NCBI GenBank assembly: GCA_015075375.1
Contig: JABTUM010000003.1
Coordinates: 186,001-250,000, forward strand
Reading direction: 5' to 3'
DNA: 64,000 nt
DNA from: Planctomycetota bacterium
GTDB lineage: Bacteria > Planctomycetota > SZUA-567 > H5-PLA8
The notes under the pieces were generated by a model, which saw only the letters and a list, made by a program, of their open reading frames with translations, was not told the origin of the DNA and did no database searches. Of this stretch, positions 30,238 to 43,500 are shown piece by piece. The first letter of the stretch is position 1; every line of letters begins with the position of its first letter. The position numbers were made by a program, and so were the translations under genes.

Positions 30238-30353
30238 ATGCTGACTGCGTTGCGAGGAGCATTTGAACTGAGCAAGGCGTCGCAGGGGAGCCGCAGCGTG
30301 ACGATGCGGCGAGCGAAGTACAACAACGCCTAGTTCGAGGGAGCCAGCAGCAT
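30238..30353. repeat. 116-nt nested inverted-repeat element
   Basis: Just after the hydrolase stop codon is a non-coding element bounded by ATGCTG (30238-30243) and CAGCAT (30348-30353). Inside lies a second pair, GCGTTG (30247-30252) and CAACGC (30324-30329), and inside that a hairpin GCCGCA/TGCGGC (30290-30295 and 30305-30310). Nested arms of this kind fit a MITE- or REP-like mobile remnant or a structured RNA. No second copy was noticed in the window. Confidence 0.5.
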
Positions 30354-30400
30354 TTCGCGCAGCCTTATTCAACGTGCGGCTAGCGGTTCGACATCGCACG

Positions 30401-30469
30401 TAGCGCCTAAGGGATTCAAACTAGGGCCCCGCGAGGCATAAAGCAGAACTATACCCAACCATTGCGCTA
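30401..30469 (-). other. tRNA-sized element with complementary ends (possible tRNA relic)
   Basis: Read on the minus strand, 69 nt begin TAGCGC and end GCGCTA, which pair perfectly like an acceptor stem. Inside are AATGGTTGGG, recalling a D-arm, and GTTTGAATCCC, recalling a T-arm (GTTCGAATCCC). A proper anticodon arm and a 7-nt T-loop cannot be drawn, so it is not a functional tRNA; a decayed tRNA or coincidence are both possible. A second TTTGAATCCC occurs about 70 nt away (near 30480). Confidence 0.25.
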
Positions 30470-30572
30470 TATATCAGTCGGGATTCAAAGCCTGGGTGTG
30501 CTTCCTAGGCTCTTACAATGCTCGCTCTCTCAAGCGGATGTAAAAACGCGATAACCTCAATAGAACAAGCAT

Positions 30573-30588
30573 CTTGCACCAGTGCAAG
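30573..30588. promoter_or_regulatory. perfect 16-bp palindrome upstream of the surface-protein pair
   Basis: Arms CTTGCAC and GTGCAAG flank a 2-bp centre, about 145 bp before the pilin-like gene, in an A/T-richer non-coding stretch. Its size and symmetry suit a dimeric repressor or activator site. Operator function is inferred from symmetry and position only. Confidence 0.35.
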
Positions 30589-30732
30589 CGGGAGGGGAAA
30601 TATTGTAATTCGCGGTGCTTGGGAATTCTATTTAGCCTTCATTTCGGTTAGTCTATTTGCAGGTTACTTGCAGCCTTATGGGCGATGCGAGGCGGGCTTG
30701 CCTAAGGTTGCATTCCAATTGGGCTCATCCAC

Positions 30733-31509
30733 GTGACTCGAACTTCATTTTCAAGCTTAAGCCGAACTGAGCTGCTCGTAATAGTGGGCGGTGTGGTGCT
30801 CACGTTAGGGTTGTTTGTCTTGGCTGCACCGAAGACGCCTCCATCAGTGCAGGTTGGCCGCAGTTTCAAATCCGAGCCGCCGCAGGAGCCGTCTTCGACT
30901 TCTTCGGGCGTAGGTAAACGCGAGAGCGATTCGACGGGACCTCGAATCGTAGCGGTTACACCCTGCCCCAACAGCACGCCCAATACGCCGCCGGCTGAAC
31001 TGATCGTTACCTTCAACGAGCCGGTTCGTGAGAGCACGATCAACACCGGAACCATTCGAGTAACGCGCTCGGGGGGCGATGGCACGTTCAACGACGGCAA
31101 TGAAGTTGAAATCGTGCCGGCGGCGGTCGAATTGATCGATCCGACCACCGCTCGCGTAGACTTAGCGGGCGCGGCATTGCCGGACGACCGCTACCGGGTG
31201 CTGGTCCTGGGCGGGAACACGACGGGGCTGGCGTCAAGCAGTTCCAACAGTTCATCTTCGAACTCCGGTGGCTCTTCATCCACCGCATCGACTTCCAACA
31301 GTACGACGACGGCATCGTCCGGTGTGTCGTCCACGACGGCCAGTTCCACGGCGACCACGACCTCCACCAACACCAGCAGCAATTCAAATTCAGCAACATC
31401 CAATTCGACGACCAACAACACGACGGCATCCACAAGCGGGGCGAGTTCGACCGGCGGAGTTTCCTCCTCCAGCGGTGGGACCAGCAGCGGGGACGGGACC
31501 TACGAATGA
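30733..31509 (+). CDS. anchored Ig-like protein with pilin-like N-terminus and Ser/Thr/Asn-rich tail
   Basis: A 258-residue protein of unknown function. The N-terminus (LSRTELLVIVGGVVLTLGLFVL) resembles a type IV pilin or pseudopilin segment, with Glu at position 5 of the hydrophobic stretch, although a canonical Gly cleavage site is absent; it could simply be a membrane anchor. Residues 75-160 form an SbsA-like Ig domain (VTPCPNSTPNTPPAELIVTFNEPV, then DDRYRVLVLGG). The last 90 residues are almost only Ser, Thr, Asn, Gly and Ala, a mucin-like linker. It starts with GTG and its end overlaps the giant gene by 4 bp (ATGA), so the two are probably co-translated. Confidence 0.7.
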   Translation: MTRTSFSSLSRTELLVIVGGVVLTLGLFVLAAPKTPPSVQVGRSFKSEPPQEPSSTSSGVGKRESDSTGPRIVAVTPCPNSTPNTPPAELIVTFNEPVRESTINTGTIRVTRSGGDGTFNDGNEVEIVPAAVELIDPTTARVDLAGAALPDDRYRVLVLGGNTTGLASSSSNSSSSNSGGSSSTASTSNSTTTASSGVSSTTASSTATTTSTNTSSNSNSATSNSTTNNTTASTSGASSTGGVSSSSGGTSSGDGTYE

Positions 31510-34500
31510 CGCCCCGCTCGCCCACCTGCTCCCGCTCCATTGCACCGCTGGCCGCGGTGGCCTTGCTGGCGTGTTCAGCCGCCTTCGCGCAGAGTGGCCC
31601 GATCGCGCATTGGACCTTCGACGAAGGCGCGGGAACGACGGCCGCGGATTCGAGCGGGAACGGGCATACGGGGACGTTGGGCGGTGGAGCGGAATGGACG
31701 ACGGGATTGATAGGTAATGCTCTGCGGTTCGCCGGCGCGGACGAACATGTAGCCATCGGAATGGCTCAACTTCCCGCTCCATGGACTTTTTCGCTTTTCG
31801 TTAAGCGCGAGCCCGGCAGCACGGCCACTTCCGCCGCGTTGTTGGGCAACAGCAGTTACGAAGTACGCTTGGAGCAATATGACTATACCAAGAAAGTTGG
31901 CATCACAGGTTGGCCGTCCGAGCCGGACCTTAACTACGCGTTCAATTATGAGGCGCCGCTCAATCAATGGGTGCACCTAGCATTCGTCTGCTCTGGAACG
32001 GACACCTCGCTGTATGTGAACGGGCTGCTGACCGGGAGTACGACAAGCGTCATCCCTTTGCCCTTGAACACTATCGGCAGGCCAGTCAATGCTAGCGCTA
32101 TGGGCGTGCTGGACGACCTGCGTGTCTACAACCGCGCCCTAAGTGGTTCTGAAATCTTCACCTTGGCCTCGCCCGATCCGGCGCCGCCCGTAGCGCGCGA
32201 TGACGTATATGGGATTGTGGGCGCTTCGCAAACGATTGGCGCGCCGGGCGTGCTGGCCAACGACCAGGATCCCAACCTCGATCCCTTCACGGCGGTCAAA
32301 CAATCCGACCCCGCGCACGGAACGCTCGCCTTGTACGCCGATGGTTCGTTCGTCTACACGCCGACGCCCGGCTACGAAGGCGCGGACAGTTTCACCTACT
32401 TGGCGCGAGACGTGGATGGCGACTCGAACGTAGCCTCGGTGACGTTGCACGTCGGCGGCGAGCCGCTGCCGGCCGGCCCTGTCAAGCGGCTGCTGCATCT
32501 GGGCTCGACCGCGGGAAAGGTAATCGTTGGATATCCGACCAGCGGACAGAGCATACTCTGGGATTTCATGCTCTTTGCCGGTTATGGCCCGGAGTACGCA
32601 CTGCAACCCCGTCCCGGGCAGAGCATGGGTATGGTGGTCGCGACCAACGAGAACCCGATGGTCTGGACGATCCTCGACGACGCCGACGGCGACTGGGTCA
32701 ACGGGGTGGCAGATCGCTACGTCGGGTATTGGGCGCTGTACTTCCACGTACCCAGCGCTCGCGATGTGCGACTGAGCGGCTCGGTGGACGATGAGGCCTG
32801 GATCTGGATAGACGGGAATCCGGCTGCGCTTGAATGCGCGGGTGTTTTCAACCACACGGTTGCGCTAGACGCGGGATGGCATGCGCTGCTCCTGAAGCAC
32901 TACGAGAATACGGGGAACGACCGTTTCTCGCTGGCGTTTACTCATCTGGATGGCTCGGACATGACGGATCTGCGCTACCACATGCATGACGTGGTGGCGC
33001 CGAAGGTGACCGAGGTATGGCCCACCCATGCGGCCGCGAACGTGCCGCCTTGGCAGGATCTGATGGTGACCTTCCGCGAGCCCATGAATACGTCGTTGTC
33101 CGCGGAGGCGGTGGCAAGTCTCAGCGGCGGAAGCTTCGCGGGATCGTGGGCCTGGACGGACAACCGCACGCTCACCTTTACCCCCAGCGCGCTTTGGGAT
33201 CCCGCCACCACGTACACGATCACGCTCGATCCGGACCTCGCCAGCGACGTATCCGGGAATCTTTTGACCGGTCAGACCACCTTCACCTTCACGACCCAGG
33301 CGCGTTCGACGCCGGGGCTGGCGAGCGTCTCGCCGGCTTCGGGCTGGAACGCGAGCGCTCCGGTGGGCGTGACCCTGAACGGAGTGGGATTCCTCGAAGG
33401 CGCCGTGACGCATACGCCAGGGGCGAGACCTTTCGGCGGGCACTATTACCGCTCCGTCATGCCTGGAACGGACTGGCAGTCCGCACGAAGCGCCTGCGTG
33501 GCGTCGGGCGGCCATCTGGCGACTCTGGCCGACGCCGTGGAAGACCAGTTCGTCTGGAAGCTGGGCGGGCGCATGAACGGGTGGATCGGCATCTACGATC
33601 CGACCTTTACCGAGAACAATCAGTGGGTGACCGGGGAACCCTTGGCCTACACGAATTGGGCCGCAGGCGAACCCGCCAACTTTGGCGAGCAGGAGCCGTA
33701 CGGCGTGTACTGGTGGGGCTTCCACTGGAACGACGTAGGCAGCAGCGCCGCCAGCGTCCGGCCTTACGTCTGCGAATTCGACCGCCGCGTGCAACCGCAG
33801 GTGCGCCTCAAGAAGGCAGGCCAACCGGATCGGGTGGCCAGCACGGTAAAGGTGGTCTCGGGCGTCGCGCTGACGTTCGATGTGGACTTGGCGGGCGCGG
33901 AACCCGGTCTCTGGGATGTGGAACTGATCAATCCGGACGGTTCGTTGGCGCTCTTGGCGGGTGGATTCACTGTGACCGAATCACCCACGACGTCCGACGG
34001 GTTGCTGGCGCATTGGACTTTCGACGAAGGCACGGGCGGCACAGCAGCGGATTCGAGCGGGAACGGGCATACGGGGACGTTGGGCGGTGGAGCGGAGTGG
34101 ACCCCTGGAGTGAAGGGCGGCGGGCTGCGCTTCGCCGGAGTGGATGAGCATGTGGCGATTGACATGCCCCAACAGGCGTATCCATGGACGTTCACGCTAT
34201 TTGTGAAACGCGAACAGGGAGGTACAGCCAGCTCGGCAGCCTTGTTGAGCAACACCAACTACCAGGTTCAATTAGAGCAGTATAACAACACCAAGAAGGT
34301 AGGGATCACCGACTGGCCTGCTGAACCGGACAGGAACCACGCGTTCAACTATTCGGCGCCGTTCGATCGTTGGATTCATCTTGCTTACGTATGTACCGGA
34401 ACCCAGACGACTGTGTACGTGAACGGGCAGTTGGTGGACAGCACCACCAACGTGATACCTCTCCCTTTGACGACCATCGGACATCGCGCCGACGTATCGC

Positions 34501-37500
34501 CCAAGGCAATCTTGGACGACTTGCGGGTATTTGGCCGCGCGCTGAGTGCCGGAGAGATTGCTGCGTTGATCGGCCCCCTGCCACCGCAAGCCATGGACGA
34601 CAAGTATTCGATCGCGGAGGACGCGCCTTTCTCAGCCGCCGCGCCGGGAGTGCTGGCCAACGATTACGACCTGAACGGAGAAGTGCTGAGCGCGGCACTA
34701 TTGGCGCCACCCAGTCACGCACAGACGTTCGCGTTGAGCGCCGACGGTTCGTTCAGTTACACGCCCGTGGCCGGGTATTTCGGTTTGGATTCGTTCACCT
34801 ACAAGGCGAACGATGGCGCGGAAGATTCGGCCACGGCGACGGTCACAATCAACGTGGGCGGGGTGGTTGCGCACTGGAAATTCGACGAAGGCGCGGGCGG
34901 CACAGCGGCGGATTCGAGCGGGAACGGGCATACGGGGACATTGGGCGGTGGAGCGGAATGGACCCCTGGAGTGAAGGGCGGCGGGCTGCGCTTCGCCGGA
35001 GTGGATGAGCATGTGGCGATTGACATGCCCCATCTACCGCATCCCTGGACGTTCTCGTTGTTCGTGAAACGTGAGCCGGGCGGCACGGCAAGTTCAGCGG
35101 CCTTGTTAAGCAGTAGCAGTTATCAGGTTCAACTCGAACAGTACAACCATACCAAAAAGGTGGGGATTACAGACTGGCCTGCTGAACCGGACCGGAACCA
35201 CGCGTTCAATTACACGGCGCCGTTCAATAAGTGGATTCATCTTACCTATGTCTGTACCGGCACGAACACGCTCGTGTACGTGAACGGCCAGCTTGTCGAC
35301 AGCACGACCAACCTTATTCCGCTTCCGCTAACGACCATCGGGCACCGCGCGGACGTATCGCCCAAAGCGGTATTGGACGATTTGAGGGTATTCGACCGTG
35401 CGCTAAGCCCTGGAGAGGTCGCGGCGTTGATCGGTCCGCTGCCGCCGCAAGCCGAACCCGACGCATACTCCATTCCTGAAGACGCCCCCTTCTCGGTCGC
35501 CGCTCCAGGGGTACTGGCCAACGACTACGACCTGAACGCCGAGCCCTTGAGCGCGGTCCTGGTGACCTCGCCCGGCCACGCGCAGGCCTTCGCGCTGAAC
35601 GCGGACGGATCATTTAGCTACACGCCCGTGGCCGGCTACCACGGCTTTGACACGTTCACATACCGGGCGAACGACGGCGGCCTGGATTCGACTCCGGCGA
35701 CTGTCACGATCAATGTGAGCGGCCTGCTCGCGCACTGGAAATTCGACGAAGGCACGGGCACGACGGCCGCGGATTCGAGCGGGAACGGGCATACGGGGAC
35801 GTTGCAAGGCGGGCCGACTTGGGACGACGGAGTGCTCGACGGCGCTCTGCGATTCAACGGAAGCGCTAAGTACGTTCAAGTAGCACCGGATGGGCTGAGG
35901 CCGGCCCAAGCGCTGACTGCATCGGTTTGGGCGCGCATGGAACAGACTCATGCGGGCGAAAATTGCGACTTCATGCGCATGGCTGGGAACGGTCTGGTCG
36001 GTTGGCTGTTGCGTTGGAGCCACCAAGACGGTCGAGTACAGCTTCGGATCGACCGAAACAGCGCAGCCGATGTGTTCGTGGTGGATACGCAGCCAAATTC
36101 GGCCTACCTAAATAAGTGGACGCATTTCGCGGCGACCTACGACGGTGTCGCCGGCGTGGGCATACTGTATGTGAATGGCGTGGAGCGAAAGCGGGTTACG
36201 GGCGTACCGGGTGCGCTAGAGCATTCGGATAATTTGTACTTGGGCGGACAGCCCTACGGGGGCCACGCTTCCGCGTCAGGCAAACTCGACGATCTTCGCT
36301 ATTTCGACCGCGCACTGAGCGCCTCAGAAGTCGCGGCGCTGATCGGCCCGCTGCCGCCACAGGCCGAGGACGACAGGTACTCGATCGCGGAAGACGCGCC
36401 TTACCTGGCCAACTTGCCGGGCGTGCTGGCCAACGATTACGACCTCAATGGCGAAGCGTTGAGCGCCGCACTGATTACGCCTCCAACGCACGCGCAGGCC
36501 TTCGCACTCAACGCAGACGGCTCGTTCAGCTACACGCCGACGGCCGGCTATCGAGGCTTGGATACCTTTACCTACAAGGCCAATGACGGCGCGGAAGATT
36601 CGGCTGCAGCGACGGTCACGATCAATGTGGGCGGTCTGGTGGCGCACTGGAAGTTCGACGACGGCACAGGCACGACGGCGCTGGATTCGAGCGGCTTCAA
36701 TCATCATGGCACGCTGACGAATGGACCGGTTTGGACAGCAGGAGTCGTGAGCGGAGCGCTGGATTTTGACGGCAGCAACGACCACATCGTAGCGGGCGAT
36801 ATACTCAACGACCTCAAGCTGCCTTGCACGTTTGCACTTTGGTTTAAGAAGGACGTGGGGTCCGGAAACTCCTCGCTCCTCGAAACCGATGGCGATGCAA
36901 GCACCTACGCGGGGTTCTGGATTCACGTCGCTCAGAACAGGACTATCGAGATCAGTTATGGGCAGAATTCCGGGTCTGGCCCGGGTGCGCGTCGCACCAA
37001 ACTCTCCCCCTCCGGTGCATTCACCGAAGGGAATTGGCACCACTTAGGCGTTGTGGTGCGTGGTCCCACCGACATGAGCCTTTACGTAAACGGCTTAGAC
37101 GTAGGCGGAAGTTACAGTGGATCAGGAGGTCCGCTTGGTCACAACTCAACTCCATTCCATGTAGGTCGCAAGGGCACGCAGTATTTTCCGGGGCAGCTCG
37201 ACGACGTCCGTATCTACGACCGAGCGCTCTCGGCGGCCGACGTGACCGAACTGGCCGCGATGGGTCCTCCGGTTGCGCAGCCCGACAGTTACCTTGTAAC
37301 CCCCGATACACCGTTCTCCGTACCGGCTTCCGGCGTGCTCGCCAACGATCACGATGCCGGTGACGCGACGCTAACGGCGGTAAAAGACTCCGATCCCGCA
37401 CACGGAACGCTCACGCTCAACGCGGACGGCTCTTTCTTATACACGCCCGCCCCGGGCTACACCGGCAGCGACAGCTTTACCTACCACGCGGTGGCGGACA

Positions 37501-40500
37501 GCCAGGCTTCGGAGCCGGTCACGGTGAGCTTCGCGGTGGGCAACGACGTGACGGCCGGATTGATCGGGCATTGGAAGCTCGACGAGGGTACGGGCACGAC
37601 GGCGGCCGACTCCAGCGCGAATGCGAACCACGGCACGCTCGTCAACGGAACCATGTGGGGCGAAGGCTACAAGGACGGCTGCTTGGTCTTTGACATGGTG
37701 AACGACAACGTAAAAGTTCCGCGGCATACTTCGCTGGAGCCCACCACTGGGATTACGGTCGCGAGTTGGGCCAACATGGCCTTTAGCCGTTCGGGTAGTT
37801 ATTGCGACTTGGTTCGCAAGGCCGCGACTATTGGATATCTCCTCCGCTGGAGCCACGGCGATGGCCGCGTGCAATGGCGGATCGATCGCGATGCCGCCCC
37901 CGATTTGGCTGCCGTAGATCTGCATTTGAATACCGCATACCTGAATCAGTGGCACCATTTCGTGGGAACCTACGATAGCGCGACCGGTGTGGCGATCCTG
38001 TACGTGGACGGCAAGGAGCATGCACGGGCTACGGGAACTCCAGGCGTATTGGAGCACTCCGACGACCTTTACTTCAGCGATGTGCGTTCTCCAGGGGTAT
38101 CGGCCGAAGGTTCCATAGACGACGTGCGCGTATACGATCGCGCACTTACAGGTGCGGAGGTGCTGGCGCTGTCGCAGAGCGCGCCGGTGGCGGTGGCGGA
38201 CGGCTACGGCGTGGCGCAGAGCGGTACGCTGAATGTCTCCGCGGAAGAAGGCGTCCTGGCCAACGACCGCGATCCGAACGGGCAAGGTATCTTTGCGTTG
38301 CTGGAAGGCGCGGCTCCGGCGGGATTGAGTTTCCAAAGCGACGGCTCGTTTACCTATACGCCTCCGGGCGGCACGACCGGTTTGGTCACCTTCGCATACC
38401 GAGCCTCCGACGGAAACCTGACGAGCACCCCGGTCTCTGTCTCGATCCGCCTGGACGCTCCGCTGCTGAACGTGACCGGGCTTTCCAGCGCCGTAGGTTT
38501 CGTGGAGGCTGAACTTTCGCGAGAGGTGCATGCCGGCTCGGTGAGTGCTTCGAGCGTTACGGTAACGCGCGCGGGCCCCGATCAGCTTTTCGGCACCGCA
38601 GACGACACGCTCATCGATGGCACGCTCCAGTTGGTCGGAGGTAACAAGATTCGTTTCGTGCCGGACGGAGGCGTGTTCTTCGATGACCGGTACCGGTTGT
38701 GCCTGAAGAGCACCGGACCTTACGCCTCGGCGGTGGCGCAGACTTCGGCCGGGCGGGATGGCGTGGTGCTGTCGAGCGTATCGCCGACTTTGGCGGCGGG
38801 GCCGGGGCCGTTGAGCCTAACCCTGCTGGGTCAAAATATTCCGATCTTCAACGGCTCGACGACGGCGCTGCCGACCGTGACGTTCGACGGCGTGGACGAC
38901 CAGTTCGGCATTCCCGATGCCGATACGCTGGACGTTCCGGCGATCACGCTGGAGGCGTGGGTACAGCCCAATACGGGCGGATGGGTGCTTTCGAAGCGTA
39001 GCAACGCTCCGTTCCAGTGGAATAAGTTCCAGCTCACGTCAAGTTCTGGCGCGCGCTTTCACACCGTACCTGATGCCGGCACGCCGATGTTCGATCTCGA
39101 ACACGGAAGCGATTTCGCTTATCCGTTCGGCACTTGGCAGCACTTGGCCGCCACGTTCCAACCCAACCCCGACGGCAATAGCGGGATCAAGCGTTTGTTC
39201 ATTAACGGGGTGCTGCAGGGCGAGGAAGCATTTCCCTACAAACTGGCCGATTCCAGCTACCAGATGAATCTGGGGCGCTTCCAGGGCGACAACTGGGCCG
39301 GTTACTACAAGGGCAAGATGGCCGAAGTGCGCTACTGGAAGGTCGCGCGCACGCAGGCGCAGATTCGTGCTTCGATGTTCGGAGCGGTTATGGACCCGGA
39401 TTTGATCTTCCGCTACGACTTTAACGAGTCCGGCCCCACGGCGACGGATCGCACCGGCAACGGGCACACGGCCAGCAGCGGAGGTGGTGTGCTCTTCGGC
39501 GGGGCGGTGCATGTGGCGCCGTTGATGGCGCGGCTCGTGAAGGGTTCAGACGAGGCGGTTTGTTCGGGCGCGATATCCAGCGACGGATCGACGTTTACGT
39601 GCGAAGTGGACACTACGGTATTGCCTTCGGGCATTTACGACTTGGAAGTGCTGGAAGGACGCAGCCTGCTCCTGGCGCGGCTGGCGCGCGGCGTGCTGGT
39701 GCTGAGCGGCGATGGCGTGGCCGCGAGCGACGGAGGCGTGCTGGATGGAGAGTACGACGCCGCGCTGCCGTCCGGCAATGCGGAGGCCGGCGGGGACTTC
39801 GTCACCGAGTTCACGATTGACGGGCAGACGCCGATCGTGGTGAGCACCGTTCCGGCGAACGGCGCGACGGGTGTCAATCAAGCGGCGGATATCGAGATCG
39901 AATTCAGCGAGGCGATGAATCGCGCCAGTGTCGAAGCGGCAATCGAAGTGGATCCGGCGGCTCCGTATGCAGCTGAGTGGAACGGCCATACGCTGGTGCT
40001 GCGCACCAGCACGCCACTGGCCGAATTGACCGAGTACACGGTGACGATCGGCGTGGGCGCTCAAGACTTGGGCGGCACCGCCTTGGCCACACCTTATGTC
40101 TTCTCCTTCACGACGGGGCAGATAACGGTAACGGCGATCAACCCGTCCAGCAGCTACCCGGGCTTGGCGCTGAGCGATGTCCGCATCGAAGGCACGACTT
40201 TCTTCGAAGGTTCGGCCGAACCGGGACCGCCGGAAGCCGTTCCCTTTGGCGGGCATGCCTACCTTTACGTGGCAATGGCGGCCACCTGGACGACGGCCAA
40301 GGCCAACTGCGAAGCCTTGGGCGGCCACTTGGTAACGATCAACTCCGCAGAAGAGAACGCTTTCGTCGCCTCGCTATTCTCAACAGGGAAGGCCTGGATC
40401 GGTGCTACCGACGCTGTCCTGGAGGGGGCATTCGTTTGGAATAACGGTGAGCCGGTTACCTATACGAATTGGTACGCAGGCGAACCGAACAATTCCGGCA

Positions 40501-43500
40501 ACGAAGACTATGTGGAAATGCTCGCGGGAGGGCTCTGGAATGACCGGAACAATCTAAGTCAGGGCTATATCTGCGAATTCGAGCGAGCACCGCCGACGGT
40601 AAAGCTGAAGCTCGGCGCCACCGAGATTCCGGCGTCGCGCATTCGCTTCGTTTCCGAATCCGAACTGCGGGTGGATTTCAGCCTGGCAGGCGCGGCTTCG
40701 GGAGCCTATGACGTCGTCGTCACAAACCCCGATGGCGGCGGCACGGGGACGCTCCCCGGCGGTTTCCAAGTGCTTGAACTGCCGCAACTTTTAACAGTCA
40801 CGCCTCCCGTAGCGGACCAAAACGCAACCGTCGCATTGACGTTGACCGGCAGCAACCTCCCGACGTGGACGGGCACCGCGCAGGGTCCGCCGAGCTACTC
40901 GACCTACGGCGTGAGGGTCACCAATGGATCCAACACGGTCTATGCGACCGGGGCGCTGAACGTCAGCGCGACGACGCTTACTTGCAACCTGAACCTTACC
41001 GGATTGCCGCTGGGGCTCTACGATGTGACGCTCCTGAGCGGGGCTACCGCGCTGGCGACCTTGCCGCAAGGCTTGCGTATCATCGATCCGGCGTTGACCG
41101 TGACCGATCTGGCCGGGAATGCGTTGGACGGTGAATTCCCCGGCACGTTGGGCGACGTACAGCCCGACGGCTTGCCTTCCGGCAACGGCACGGCCGGTGG
41201 CGACTTCGTCGCGTACTTCGACCTACAGACCTCGCGCATGCAAGTCACGGCGTTGCAGCCGGCGCCCGGTGCAGTGCTGCCGGCGGGTCCGCTCGAAATA
41301 CTGGCCACCTTTGCCAAGCCCTTGCATTCGGAATCGGTAACAACCGGAAGCTTCGAATTGATCCGCCGCGGGCCCGACGGTACGTGGAACAGCTCCGATG
41401 ACGTACGAATCGTACCCGCTGGTATTCAGTTCCCCGCGGGCCATCAGGCCAAGCTGGATTTGACAGGCGTGCCCTTGATCAACGACACGTACCGCGTGAG
41501 ATTAAAATCGTCGCTGCCGTCGGGCGGCATGCTGTACTTGGACGGTAGCAACGATCACGTGTCGATTCCCGATTCGGCATCTCTGCAATGCACCGAAGCG
41601 GTGACCGTGGAGGCATGGTTCCGCTTCGAAAGCGGCGGCAGTCAGAATCCGCGAGTGGTCTCGGAAAAGTCCGTATTCCCGGAGATTACCACCGTCGGAA
41701 CGGGCTCGTCTCGGCGGATAGACACGAATATCAATCTCCAAGGCGTGGGCATCGTGCGGGTGAACGGTGTGACGCTGCTCGATGCCGGCCAGTGGCATCA
41801 TGCCGCGGTGACCTACGACCGCACGGCACTGAAGATGTACTTGAACGGAGTACTGGAAGGTCAAACCGCGGCCACGGCCCCTATCGTGGTTACCGGTAAT
41901 CCGCACGTGCTGGGACGCCAGCAAGGTACCTCTAACGATCACTTCAAAGGCCATCTGGACGAAGTGCGCTTCTGGAACCGTTCGCGAACTCTGGCGGAGA
42001 TCCAGGCGGACATGCGGCGCACCCTGAACGGTAACGAGTTGGGCCTGGTTGGGTATTGGACCTTCGACGAAGGCACCGGGCAGGCGTTGCTGGATCGTTC
42101 GGCACACGGAAATCACGGTACGTTGGGAGCGACTTCCAGTGCGGCCAGCGACGATCCGACACGTGGAGCCGCAACGACGCCGCTTGATGGCGGCGTTCGC
42201 GACAGCCACGGCAATGCGCTCGACGGCGAATACCCGGGCGCGGGCGGCGCCCTTCCGTCGGGCGACGGCACGGCGGGTGGCGATTTCGTGGCCGAGTTCG
42301 TAGTGCTCAGTCCTTATCCAGCTCTAGCAGCCGTGAACCTTACGCCGGGCGCGACGCTGAGCACCGGACCGGTTGAGATTCTTGCCACCTTCACGAAGGA
42401 TCTCGATCCGGCGACCGTGACGGCAGCCCATGCGCATGTTCTCAGCGCTGGACCCGACGGAGCTTTCGGATCGGGAGACGATATCCAGTTCGTACCCGGC
42501 GAGGTAGCCCTGGAGAACGGCAATCGAATCCGGCTGGATTTAAGCAACATCACATGGAGTTCGAACTTCTACCGGCTGCGCTTCATGGCCGGCGGTTTAA
42601 CCGATACCAGCGGCAATATCTTGGATGGCGAATACCCCGGCCTCGGCGGAGCGGGTAATCCGTTGCCCACGGGCAACGGTTCCGGAGGCGGAAATTCGCT
42701 TCTGGGATTCCGCATCAACCTCCCGCCGACGCCTGCTGCCGACGGTTTCGAGGTCGACGAAGACAGTACGCTCTACGCCGCGAGCGTCCTTAATAACGAC
42801 AGCGACCTCCACGGTGGCGATCCGGGCGAGAACAACCTGCCTCTGAGCGCCGAACTCATCGCAGGACCGGTGCATGCGCAGGCCTTTACCTTCAACGCGG
42901 ACGGCACGTTTACCTATACTCCGGTCGCGGACTACTACGGATCGGACGGCTTTACGTATTCGGCCAAAGACAGTCTCGGTATGGCTTCCGCCCCGACCGC
43001 CGTGACCTTGACGGTAAATTCGATCAACGATCCGCCCATAGCTCTGACGGATAGCTACGAACTGGATGAAGACACGCTGCTAAACGGGTCGAGCGTTCTG
43101 ACGAACGATTCGGACTTACACGGAGGCGCTTTGGGCGAGAATAACATTTCGCTTTCGGCGTCCCTGGTCGTAGGACCGGGGCATGCTTTGGCCTTCACCT
43201 TGAATTCCGATGGAACCTTCCAATATACGCCGCAAACCGACTTTTTCGGCTTCGACAGCTTTACCTACAAGGCCGTGGATATGCTGGGCGGTGCATCCGC
43301 CACTACTACGGTCACGCTGACCGTCCTTCCGGTCGAGGACATACCCACCCTTACGATCTCCGCCGGACTCAGTTCCGCCGTCGAGGCGGATCCCGGCGAT
43401 CTTTTGGATTTTATAGCCGATGCGGCCGACGCCGATCCGGATGAAGTCTTCGTATTCCACTGGGATTTCGGAGACGGAAATACTTCGTCTGAGCAGAATC

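Noticed and set aside
30518..30736. 72-codon plus-strand frame with a hydrophobic segment, overlapping the pilin-like gene by 4 bp
   Set aside because: The GTGA overlap is suggestive, but codon use is unlike neighbours, no ribosome binding site precedes it, and it spans the 16-bp palindrome.
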